In this document: piece after piece, positions 32,862 to 38,534 of the stretch
Layout: each line of letters starts with the position of its first letter
How positions within the stretch are numbered: the first letter of the stretch is position 1
DNA from: Christensenella sp. UBA1685
Lineage (GTDB): Bacteria; Bacillota; Clostridia; Christensenellales; CAG-138
Length of the DNA stretch: 38,534 bases
NCBI GenBank assembly: GCA_002320595.1
Contig: DCKB01000018.1
Coordinates: 1-38,534, forward strand
Direction of reading: 5' to 3'
The notes under the pieces: model-generated
Told to the model about the DNA's origin: nothing
Seen by the model: only the letters and a program-made list of their open reading frames with translations
Database searches by the model: none
Program-made: the position numbers and the translations under genes

Positions 32862-33287
32862 TTATGGCTTTTGGCCAACCAGCTGAAACATTGCATATGC
32901 GTCATCAGCCTGAGCATTATAATCAACATAGTAAGCTGCCCCATCAGGGAACTCCGTTGTCTTAGAGCTTAAATCTATTTGCGCTCTTTCCGTGCTATTA
33001 AGGCTAGCATTTTCATAGCCACTATATCTAACGAACTTGTAAGTTATGTTATACATATACTGACTTCCATTTATACTGGCATAACGATACTGCTTTGCCG
33101 TACAGGTATACCTGTTAATCGCACTGTGAGCAGGTAACAATGCAGATGCGCTGACCGTAACGCTAAATATATTACAAATTGCCGAAATTAAGCTAGCAGA
33201 TGGGTTTGCAATACCGATAAATGTAGCAATCAGTGACGCAACCGTTAAGGCATCTGTCCATGCTTTATATCCTGCATGTTCTATTAA
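32862..33287 (-). pseudogene. 3' part of an unidentified membrane/secreted protein gene, cut at the ICE end
   Basis: The frame is open from 33287 (after TGA at 33288-33290) to the stop at 32862, about 141 codons, without a plausible ATG start. The only start-like codon is an internal TTG at 33140 with no ribosome binding site. The sequence begins LIEHAGYKAWTD, has a long hydrophobic stretch (TVASLIATFIGIANPSAS), then a beta-rich, Tyr-rich end (RYTCTAKQYRYAS, AAYYVDYNAQADD). The gene is AT-rich compared with the core genome. The integrase end of an ICE lies immediately upstream, so the 5' end was most likely displaced by insertion. Confidence 0.6.
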
Positions 33288-33426
33288 TCATTTAATAGAT
33301 TTCTAATTATCTCTTTAGATGTTCTTATATGCCGGTATAGCCCGTTATTCCAGGCTTTTCCGGCACTTTTCATATCGGAAGAACCTCACAAATCTTTTTA
33401 TTACCCCTCATGTTTTCGCTCTCAAA

Positions 33427-33462
33427 AGTAGTAAAAGCAGTAGTAAATTCTGCGTACTACTT
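33427..33462. repeat. Integrase arm-type binding repeats (DR-2 like)
   Basis: AGTAGTAAA occurs at 33427-33435 and 33439-33447, 12 bp apart, the second as AGTAGTAAATTC. An inverted partial copy (GTACTACTT) ends at 33462, next to the int stop codon. AGTAGTAAATTC matches, as I recall it, the DNA site bound by the N-terminal domain of Tn916 integrase. Confidence 0.7.
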
Positions 33463-34738
33463 ATGCCGCCTTGGTTTCCTCGGCGCTTTCCGCCGTAGCT
33501 TCCGGCTTGGCCTCTGTGGTGGTTTTTGCCTTGGCTTGCAGCCGTTCCATTTCCTCCTGTGCGGAATGGAAAGTAGCGTGGGCGTAATAGTTCAGCGTCA
33601 TTACAATGTTGGCGTGTCCCATGATGTACTGCAATGCCTTGGGGTTCATGCCCGCGTTTGCCATTCTGGTACAGAATGTATGCCGCATGGTGTGCGGCGT
33701 CATCACATCGGGCAGCGGCTCCTTGTGGCACTTGTTGTACTTCTTGGCAAGGCACTTGAACATGGCGTCATAGTTGACGGCGGTTTTGGGCAGGCCGTCC
33801 CGGTTCAGGAACAGGAAGCCCTTATAACCGTCAACCTCAATGCACCTGCCGTCCCTGCGCTTCTTCAACACGCGCTCAAACGCTTCATAGGCGGCTGCGC
33901 TCATAGGCACTTGACGGAATCCGCTTTCTGTTTTTGGAGCTTCGATATAGTAGCCGTCCTCGGTGCTTCTCAAAAGCTGGTGGTCTACATTCACAAAGCG
34001 CTTCTCAAAATTCAGGTCAGCGGGCGTCAGGCCGCAGAGTTCGGAAATACGAAGCCCGGTTTCCAGCAGGATCACCACCTCGTCATAATACTTGGCATAG
34101 ACGGAATCGTTCTGCATGAAGTCCAAAAGCTCGTTTTCCTGTGCAGGGGTAAGCGGCACCTTTGGTACGGTATCGTCGTTGATAACCTCATTGATCTGGA
34201 AGTCAAAAGGATTCTTGCGGAGGCAGTCGTCCTGTACGGCCATATAAAAGATGGCTTTTAAGGAACGCTTGCTGTTGCAGATGGTGTTGTAGGCAACGCC
34301 CTTTTCCTGCATACGCAAGGCCCATTCTTTCGCGTCGGACAGCTTCACGCTGTCAATGCTGGCCGCGCCCAGCTTATCTTCGGACAGAAGTTTCATCAAC
34401 TGCTGGCGGCTCTTTTGGGTTCCTTTCCGCACATTCCCGCGCTGCCGGGTGTACTTTTCATAAAGCTGGCACACGGTCATTTTCTTGCCGATGGTGTCTA
34501 TCCCGTCGTCAAGGTCTTTCTGTATCTGCTTGATTTTCTCGCGCAGGGAAAGACAGGGCCGTTTCCCGGCAGGTACTTTGTCGGTAGGTACTAACTTCCA
34601 TGAGTAAACAAACTGGGTTTCTCCAAAGGTGTCAATGTATTTGTAAGCGTATCTTCCATCTAATCGCTGGCTCTCTCCAGACTTCAAAAGGCGGCCTTTG
34701 TTGTCCCGTCTTTTTTCATCTCGTTCTTTTCTTGGCAT
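33461..34738 (-). CDS. int: Tn916-type tyrosine integrase
   Basis: This 425-residue tyrosine recombinase integrates and excises the element. An arm-binding N-terminus (KRRDNKGRLLKSGESQR) is followed by the core-binding and catalytic domains. The catalytic residues are Arg230 (TGLRISEL), Lys269, His349 and Arg352 (TPHTMRHTF), His375 (MGHANI) and Tyr384 (TLNYYAHAT). All are offset +5 from the known Tn916 Int positions, because of the extra N-terminal residues. The C-terminus has an Ala/Glu/Thr/Lys-rich tail not seen in Tn916 Int. AAGGAG precedes the start. It appears intact, so integration should be possible. Confidence 0.97.
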   Translation of the reverse strand: MPRKERDEKRRDNKGRLLKSGESQRLDGRYAYKYIDTFGETQFVYSWKLVPTDKVPAGKRPCLSLREKIKQIQKDLDDGIDTIGKKMTVCQLYEKYTRQRGNVRKGTQKSRQQLMKLLSEDKLGAASIDSVKLSDAKEWALRMQEKGVAYNTICNSKRSLKAIFYMAVQDDCLRKNPFDFQINEVINDDTVPKVPLTPAQENELLDFMQNDSVYAKYYDEVVILLETGLRISELCGLTPADLNFEKRFVNVDHQLLRSTEDGYYIEAPKTESGFRQVPMSAAAYEAFERVLKKRRDGRCIEVDGYKGFLFLNRDGLPKTAVNYDAMFKCLAKKYNKCHKEPLPDVMTPHTMRHTFCTRMANAGMNPKALQYIMGHANIVMTLNYYAHATFHSAQEEMERLQAKAKTTTEAKPEATAESAEETKAA

Positions 34739-34817
34739 TTCGTCATGCTCCTTTCCATGACGGAAAGAACCTTGACACGCTTATAACCTATTATAACACG
34801 CACAAGGCCCTTTTTCA

Positions 34818-35021
34818 CTATATTGTGTCAAGGGAATCAATGATTTTTTCAAACTGCTTCCGCTTGATCTGGATGCGGTTGCCGTTCAGGATCACCCAGC
34901 CAGCGGTGGGGTTTTCCTCGGCAAGCCGACGCAGTTTGTTTTCCCCGATCCGAAAATATTTGGACGCTTCCTAAATGGTGAGCGTGTATTTTTCCCAAAT
35001 AGGCACATCGTTATTACTCAT
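34818..35021 (-). pseudogene. xis: Tn916-type excisionase with a nonsense codon
   Basis: The frame starts at ATG 35021 (MSNNDVPIWEKYTLTI), then meets TAG at 34971-34973 where Tn916 Xis has Glu (usually GAG or GAA). After it the homologous frame continues without further disruption: EASKYFRIGENKLRRLAEEN, then GNRIQIKRKQFEKIIDSLDTI (21 residues, split here only for the match), to a natural stop at 34818. One G-to-T change from GAG explains the break. Xis bends DNA and directs excision, so the element may be unable to excise normally. A sequencing error or stop readthrough would also explain it. Confidence 0.8.
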
Positions 35022-35454
35022 AACATGGCCCCCTTTCTTTTCAAAACAAAGATTGTTTTTGTGAAAGTGGGCAGAAAATAACGGACGGCTGCTGGCACAG
35101 CTCCACGGGAATCTCACCCCCGCGTGGTTCTCACGCGGCCCTGCTCGTTGCCTGCGACGCTTCAAACGCTCGGACTACGACGACAAGGGCGTATCATTGT
35201 CCTGTCTGCGCGTCGTCGCCCGCAGGCTGCCACACCTGCTTTACGGCCCGGTAAAATCGCTCCGCTTATCCCAATGAGGGAAAGCCTCTTGGCGCACCTG
35301 CCGTCCGGCTCGGCGCAGACAGAATGTATCCGTCTGCCCTATGACGCGCCGCCATTGTCCTGCGGGCGTATTTGTCAAGGAGCAAAGGAGCCGCCGGGAA
35401 AACAGGCAGGCGGGGAAAGGGAAAGCCGCCTGTCTATGGCCGGGGCCTTAACCG
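35022..35454. other. Gene-free stretch within the ICE, between xis and the ORF8-like gene
   Basis: About 430 bp, GC-rich in the middle, with no ORF showing a good ribosome binding site or recognisable product. It contains the hairpin CCGCGTG/CACGCGG (35120-35126 and 35132-35138), and GCAGAC/GTCTGC flanking 11 bases near 35310-35335. A GGACAATG direct repeat also occurs. It may hold a structured leader for the xis-int transcript, but no function can be assigned. Confidence 0.4.
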
Positions 35455-35697
35455 TCAGTCGCCAATGGGACTAACGATGGAATGGATCAGCTTGATTTGC
35501 AATCGGCGCTTCATATACTCGTCAATGCAGATATGAGGCTGGCCGCTGCCGTCATAGAGCGTCCGGGTACACAGCTTATTGATATAGCCGTCATAATGCT
35601 GCAAGACACGCTCCACGGCTTCGGCGTTACCGGCGCAGGCCGCGTCGATCACAAAATCAGGCAGAGGGCTTTTGCCCTTGTAACTGGATTGCTTCAT
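35455..35697 (-). CDS. ORF8-like small helix-turn-helix protein of Tn916-type elements
   Basis: This 80-residue protein matches the Tn916 ORF8 pattern: DFVIDAACAGNAEAVERVLQHYDGYI followed by RTLYD and EYMKRRLQIKLI (shown in parts). The family is a conserved accessory regulator of transfer-gene expression with the neighbouring sigma-like protein. It begins 6 bp after the sigma gene stop codon, whose terminal codons (GAG GGA GGT) provide its ribosome binding site, so the two are translationally linked. Confidence 0.88.
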   Translation of the reverse strand: MKQSSYKGKSPLPDFVIDAACAGNAEAVERVLQHYDGYINKLCTRTLYDGSGQPHICIDEYMKRRLQIKLIHSIVSPIGD

Positions 35698-35703
35698 CCG
35701 CGT

Positions 35704-36135
35704 TTAACCTCCCTCCGGCATGAACGCCATCAATTTTACACGCAGGTCTTTTAGGGTGCTTGTCCTGTGGCGCTGTACTGCGCTGCGGGACATTCCCATC
35801 AGGCGGCCAATTTCTTCGTCAGTCAAATCCAGAACAAAGCGGAGAATCAAAATACTCTGCTCGTCTTTTGGCAGGCTGGCAAACGCCTCGGCCACAAGCT
35901 CGTTGTCGATATGTAGGTCATAGCCATGCGAACTGAATGTAAAGCTGTCGCAGGAATACCGATCTACGGTCGAGAGCTTGTCCCAATCAGCCGGGGAAAC
36001 GGCGTCCAGCGACACTTCACGGTCGCGGCGGCACTTCATTTCCCGCAGATAATCTATCGCCTCATGGTACAGAACCAGCTTGCAGTAGCGGTCAAACTGG
36101 CCCCATTCACCGTATTTGCGGGGGATCGCTTCCAT
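35704..36135 (-). CDS. Sigma-70-like regulator (ORF7 of Tn916-type elements)
   Basis: This 143-residue protein has a short sigma-region-2-like N-terminus (DRYCKLVLYHEAIDYLREMK) and a region-4 HTH (LDLTDEEIGRLMGMSRSAVQRHR, split at residue 115). Tn916 ORF7 upregulates transfer genes through its own promoter together with ORF8. The GGGGGTGAG site lies before the ATG and can pair with the upstream CCCCC (36143-36160 region), which could mask it. Cotranscribed with the ORF8-like gene. Confidence 0.92.
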   Translation of the reverse strand: MEAIPRKYGEWGQFDRYCKLVLYHEAIDYLREMKCRRDREVSLDAVSPADWDKLSTVDRYSCDSFTFSSHGYDLHIDNELVAEAFASLPKDEQSILILRFVLDLTDEEIGRLMGMSRSAVQRHRTSTLKDLRVKLMAFMPEGG

Positions 36136-36285
36136 CTTCTCACCCCCTTTCTATGGGGGATGTGGTGGTTCTCTCCCTTTCCGCCAATAGAGCGAATGGA
36201 ATCTCTCTGGCTGCCCGCTAAACGCCTCCTTTTTTCACTTTTTTGAAATTTCTTTTTGCGCCGGATAGCAGACCGCAGGAAATAA

Positions 36286-36323
36286 CAAAATTCGCCCGGC
36301 AGGTCAAAGACCCGCTGGGCGAA
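36286..36323 (-). terminator. Leader terminator T2 ahead of the sigma-like gene
   Basis: On the minus strand TTCGCCC (36317-36323) pairs with GGGCGAA (36291-36297). An inner GGGTC/GACCT pairing extends the stem. TTTTG follows, about 24 bp past the 35-residue leader ORF. It would stop transcripts before the sigma gene unless read through. Confidence 0.65.
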
Positions 36324-36346
36324 ATAAAAAGCAATATGTTCTTTTC

Positions 36347-36454
36347 CTACATGGTATAGTACATACTTGCAGCCGCTTGTCCCCGCTGCCGAGGGACGGC
36401 TTTTTTTGACAGGCTAATCCCTGTCGGATTTTGTCGAAGTAGTTTTCGTTGCAT
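36347..36454 (-). CDS. 35-residue leader peptide in the ICE regulatory region
   Basis: ATG at 36454 has a perfect AGGAGGGA site (36461-36468) with a 6-base spacer. The frame runs 35 codons (MQRKLLRQNPTGISLSKK, then a basic Arg/Gln/Ala-rich end, closing SMYYTM) to TAG at 36347. It is basic and too short for a domain. Its place between two terminators suggests a leader whose translation controls downstream transcription, as described for leaders in Tn916-type elements. It is below usual ORF size limits but has the strongest ribosome binding site in the region. Confidence 0.6.
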   Translation of the reverse strand: MQRKLLRQNPTGISLSKKAVPRQRGQAAASMYYTM

Positions 36455-36508
36455 GGCAGCTCCCTCCTAAAGCCGCCATGCCAGAACACGGTGCAGGGGT
36501 CGTCGAAG

Positions 36509-36601
36509 CAAAAAGAAACGGCGGCCTTGATCTACTCAAAACCGCCGTATCCGTCAGTGATACAGGAAAGCGCACGAAATCCTCTGCCCGTCAGCGGTTT
36601 T
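36509..36601 (-). promoter_or_regulatory. Attenuator T1 with a candidate antiterminator
   Basis: On the minus strand ACGGCGG (36542-36548) pairs with CCGCCGT (36518-36524), followed by TTCTTTTT: an intrinsic terminator. The same GCGGTTTT strand (36538-36545) can pair instead with AAAACCGC (36594-36601). That segment overlaps the end and stop codon of the 28-residue leader ORF. The two pairings exclude each other, the usual layout of ribosome-mediated attenuation. Confidence 0.5.
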
Positions 36602-36677
36602 TTTCTTTTCCCCGCTGTGGAGGCAGATGTTTGAATATGTAGGTATGTTTCATGCCGCAAAGGCCAAAACATACCAT
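36591..36677 (-). CDS. 28-residue leader ORF, possible
   Basis: ATG at 36677 begins a 28-codon frame (MVCFGLCGMKHTYIFKHL, then a basic Lys/Arg-rich end) ending at TGA 36591. No clear ribosome binding site is present, so evidence is mainly its position: its last codons form the first strand of the antiterminator described for T1. It may instead be untranslated leader. Confidence 0.35.
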   Translation of the reverse strand: MVCFGLCGMKHTYIFKHLPPQRGKEKNR

Positions 36678-36696
36678 GTTAGTCAGTCAATTTGAA

Positions 36697-36954
36697 TTAG
36701 AGTTCAATTCTTGCTTTCGATGGCTTATCTTCACAATAGGTAACTTTAATCGTTGTTCCCTTGTCAGGGACTTTGTTTCCTGCGCCAATCCATTTTCGGC
36801 AGATGTAATCTTTGCCGTCTATCGTATATTTGACCTTGATAGTATGCGGAAAGGCTGCGCCATCCATAGCATGAGCGCGGACAGGTTTACGATTCACTTT
36901 TAACCACCATTGTTTTGTAACTGAAATTACAGTTCCCATTGTTTCTTTTTCCAT
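36697..36954 (-). CDS. Small conserved-looking protein of unknown function, ICE accessory
   Basis: This 85-residue protein, likely beta-rich and cytosolic, starts MEKETMGTVISVTKQWW and includes HTIKVKYTIDGKDYICRKW and DKGTTIKVTYCEDKP, resembling an OB- or SH3-like barrel as in DUF3592-type domains. No signal or membrane segment. GGAGG is 8 bases before the ATG. AT-rich compared with the core genome, as are the neighbouring ORFs. Confidence 0.65.
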   Translation of the reverse strand: MEKETMGTVISVTKQWWLKVNRKPVRAHAMDGAAFPHTIKVKYTIDGKDYICRKWIGAGNKVPDKGTTIKVTYCEDKPSKARIEL

Positions 36955-37012
36955 AAGTTATACCTCCGATGTTAATTTAGAATGAGTAATTTTCTATTTA
37001 GATAGCTACATA

Positions 37013-37189
37013 TTAAAGCAAACTGCCCTTTAATCCCTTTTTGAAAACCAATACAGCCCTTTCGGTTCCCCAAAATGACATTGTGACAAGGCGATAGCTT
37101 TCTTTTTCCATTTCCTCTATTTTGGCATTGATTTTCACTGTCGCATTTTCAATAGTAATTTCTTCTAATAATTCTGTCCTATACATCAT
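37013..37189 (-). CDS. Unrecognised 58-residue protein, ICE accessory
   Basis: ATG at 37189 has GGAGGT (37196-37201) 6 bases upstream and a 58-codon frame to TAA at 37013. The protein begins MMYRTELLEEITIENATVK and has a helical, Lys/Glu-rich middle (KIEEMEKESY) and a hydrophobic end (AVLVFKKGLKG). No family match. The ribosome binding site and AT-rich coding pattern like its neighbour support it. Confidence 0.6.
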   Translation of the reverse strand: MMYRTELLEEITIENATVKINAKIEEMEKESYRLVTMSFWGTERAVLVFKKGLKGSLL

Positions 37190-37234
37190 ATCTTTACCTC
37201 CATATTTTCTAAGTGGATGATACCTATTTTCTAT

Positions 37235-37495
37235 TCAACCTTTTCTTTGTTTGTTGTAAATGCGGAACGCTGCTGCGCCGGTGGCCGCCAACTGTACCAG
37301 AATCAGCACAGCGAACAGGCCGAAGCTCTCATAGTAGAACAATTCATCCCAAAATAGGAGAACATCACAGAGAGCAATCAAGGCAACCGTCCAGCGGATG
37401 TGCCGGGCCAGCCATTGCCGGAACACCAGCACAAGGACAACGGGCGGGACGATCAGCAGCGCCAGATTCAAAATCAATGTCGGGGTCAGTTCCAT
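37235..37495 (-). CDS. Small membrane protein downstream of the histidine kinase
   Basis: This 86-residue protein has three likely transmembrane segments (about 5-24, 34-52 and 58-78) and a basic C-terminus. GGAGG 7 bases before ATG 37495 sets the start; an in-frame ATG at 37564 overlaps the regulatory repeats. It lies just past the kinase gene, with its own repeat-bearing promoter and behind a terminator. A role in sensing or resistance to envelope stress, as in small proteins linked to such two-component systems, is only a guess. Confidence 0.7.
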   Translation of the reverse strand: MELTPTLILNLALLIVPPVVLVLVFRQWLARHIRWTVALIALCDVLLFWDELFYYESFGLFAVLILVQLAATGAAAFRIYNKQRKG

Positions 37496-37523
37496 TGCGT
37501 TGCCTCCTTTTGTTGATAAGGTC

Positions 37524-37598
37524 ATTGTAAAACCCAAATGTCCGCGAAATGTTACAGCGGCCAAAAAATTTCAATGAAAATCGGGGTGAAATGTTACA
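37524..37598 (-). promoter_or_regulatory. Promoter with paired response-regulator-like repeats
   Basis: TACAAT (37524-37529, minus strand) has no good -35; the expected position (37547-37552) is covered by the direct repeat TGTAACATTTC (37546-37556), which recurs at 37588-37598, 42 bp away. AAATGTCCG/CGGACATTT also flank the region (37536-37544 and 37604-37612). This fits a promoter activated by a response regulator, perhaps that of the adjacent kinase. Confidence 0.45.
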
Positions 37599-37613
37599 AC
37601 GCTCGGACATTTC

Positions 37614-37654
37614 AAAAAAATTTACGGCGGGCAGCCGGAAATGGCCGTCCGCCG
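37614..37654 (-). terminator. Terminator of the histidine kinase gene
   Basis: On the minus strand CGGCGG-ACGGCC pairs with GGCTGC-CCGCCG (12 bp with one mismatch and one wobble; 37625-37636 with 37643-37654). AATTTTTTT follows. It begins just past the kinase stop codon. Confidence 0.75.
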
Positions 37655-37658
37655 CGTT

Positions 37659-38534
37659 CTATTTTGTAGGGAGCATAATAGAAAATTCCGAACCCTTGCC
37701 CGGCTCCGAAACCACTTTGATATAGCCGCCCTGTCGCGTTACGATCTCGCGAGCCAGATACAGGCCAATGCCCACGCCCTGCTGTTCGTGTATTTCTTCC
37801 TCACGATAGAAGCGCCGGAAGATGGCAGCCTGATTGCTTTCGGAAATGCCCTTGCCGGTGTCGGTCACTTTGATCTCCACATACATTTCCCACAGCACCA
37901 CCGACACAGCGATTTTCCCGCCCGCCGGGGTGTACTTCACCGCATTGTCCAGCAGGTTAAAGAGGGCTTCGGATGTCCACTTGCTGTCATGGGAAACGGT
38001 CAAATCCTCCGGGCAGTCCACTGACACGGCAATTTCCTTTTTCTCCGCTGCATACACGATCCCACTCATGGCCTGCGCCACGGTATCAAAGAGACGGCCC
38101 GTTTTCTTATCCAACTGGATCACGCCCGTTTCCAGCCGGGAGGTTTTCACAAGGGCCTGAAAGAGAAAGTCCAGCTTATCCGTCTGGCTGCGGATTCCCC
38201 GGATAAAGTCGGTGCGCTCCGCCTCGGTCATGGGCTTTTCCAGCAGGGTGTCTGTCGCCATTTTCAGATTGCTTACCGGCGTTTTCACCTGATGGGAAAT
38301 ATCCGATACAAGGGTCTGTAACTCCTGCCGTTCCTCGTCCACCCGGCGGCGGTTCTCCTGCATGATCTGGTAAAGCCTTGCCAGCCGGTGTCCGATTCTG
38401 GCAAGCTGGGTTTCGCTGTCCTCCGGGCGCTGGGGCGCTTCATTCCCGGCGATCATGTGGTCTAAAGTCTGGCACAGGTCGGCGGTAAACTGCGACAGCC
38501 GCTTTCCAAACGCCTGCGTCAGTACAAAAATCCC
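37659..38534 (-). CDS. Sensor histidine kinase, 3' part (5' end beyond window)
   Basis: The frame is open to the window edge, so 292 codons of the C-terminal part are seen. The HisKA box contains the phospho-acceptor His (SDISHQVKTPVSNL). The ATPase domain has the N box (ALFNLLDNAVKYTP), G1 (VTDTGKGI) and G2 (GVGIGLYLA) boxes intact. A coiled helix (QTLDHMIAGNE onward to RRRVDEERQELQ) joins it to the missing sensor part. It phosphorylates a response regulator that should be encoded just upstream, outside the window. A typical ICE-borne two-component system; the input signal is unknown. Confidence 0.92.
   Translation of the reverse strand, partial: GIFVLTQAFGKRLSQFTADLCQTLDHMIAGNEAPQRPEDSETQLARIGHRLARLYQIMQENRRRVDEERQELQTLVSDISHQVKTPVSNLKMATDTLLEKPMTEAERTDFIRGIRSQTDKLDFLFQALVKTSRLETGVIQLDKKTGRLFDTVAQAMSGIVYAAEKKEIAVSVDCPEDLTVSHDSKWTSEALFNLLDNAVKYTPAGGKIAVSVVLWEMYVEIKVTDTGKGISESNQAAIFRRFYREEEIHEQQGVGIGLYLAREIVTRQGGYIKVVSEPGKGSEFSIMLPTK

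Larger units (their letters stand above)
33288..38534. mobile_element. One end of a Tn916-family integrative conjugative element (continues beyond the window)
   Basis: From the probable junction near 33290-33400, the gene order is Tn916-like, all on the minus strand: int, xis, ORF8-like, sigma (ORF7-like), leader region. Small accessory genes and a sensor kinase follow further in. Arm-type repeats lie beside int as in Tn916. The exact terminus and coupling bases could not be fixed from one end. Conjugation and other cargo genes would lie to the right of the window. Confidence 0.85.

Noticed and set aside
35124..35474. A 116-codon plus-strand frame in the ICE gap between xis and the ORF8-like gene
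   Set aside because: Opposite to the element's transcription, no ribosome binding site, low-complexity Arg/Pro/Ala composition, no recognisable product.
36304..36489. A 61-codon minus-strand frame over the ICE leader
   Set aside because: It overlaps the 35-codon leader ORF in another frame, has no comparable ribosome binding site at its ATG, and would run through terminator T2.

Overview
This 38.5 kb window looks like chromosome from a GC-rich member of the Clostridia, probably gut-associated. That placement is inferred from strong AGGAGG-type ribosome binding sites, sigma-A promoters (TTGACA/TATAAT), a T-box leader on leuS, a class III (Firmicutes-type) fructose bisphosphatase and an integrated Tn916-family conjugative element. 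No rRNA, tRNA or CRISPR array was seen.

Layout. 1-5.1 kb: a membrane-tethered XRE-type regulator, a lipoprotein, an orphan sortase, a multi-pass membrane protein and a small secreted protein. 5.2-9.8 kb: leuS with promoter, T-box and terminator, a small membrane protein and an ArsB/NhaD-type ion permease. 9.8-17.7 kb: central metabolism and housekeeping, with a D-2-hydroxyacid dehydrogenase, two GAPDH-type enzymes (one with both NAD-specificity positions altered), an M29 aminopeptidase, a polyprenyl-phosphate-type glycosyltransferase, class II aldolase (fba), a DUF1292 protein and a YdcF-like protein. 17.7-21.8 kb: an XRE regulator divergent from a small acidic protein, then a LysR regulator divergent from an APC amino-acid permease and a cytosolic class-A-beta-lactamase-fold serine hydrolase. 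21.9-29.5 kb: a same-strand envelope cluster of lipoprotein, L,D-transpeptidase, VanX-type dipeptidase, lipoprotein, MBOAT acyltransferase, AlgJ/DHHW-like protein and GNAT acetyltransferase, with a palindrome-rich repeat between the first two genes. 29.5-32.8 kb: endonuclease IV, fbp and a small membrane protein.

From about 33.3 kb to the right edge lies one end of a Tn916-family integrative conjugative element (ICE): arm-type integrase repeats, int, xis (interrupted by an in-frame TAG), an ORF8-like protein, an ORF7-like sigma factor, a leader region with two small ORFs and two terminators, small accessory ORFs, and the 3' part of a sensor histidine kinase. The element appears to have cut off the 5' end of a host gene, whose 3' part remains at 32862-33287.

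How the genes fit together. gap, the GAPDH paralogue, fba and fbp serve lower glycolysis and gluconeogenesis. The 23.5-29.5 kb cluster combines peptidoglycan cross-linking, D-Ala-D-Ala hydrolysis and polymer O-acylation, so it is likely an envelope-remodelling unit. The LysR/permease/serine hydrolase group looks like an uptake-and-cleave module of unknown substrate. The most notable regulatory structures are an alternative-pairing leader before the GAPDH paralogue, a two-stage attenuator-like leader in the ICE, and an inverted-repeat operator between the XRE gene and its divergent partner.
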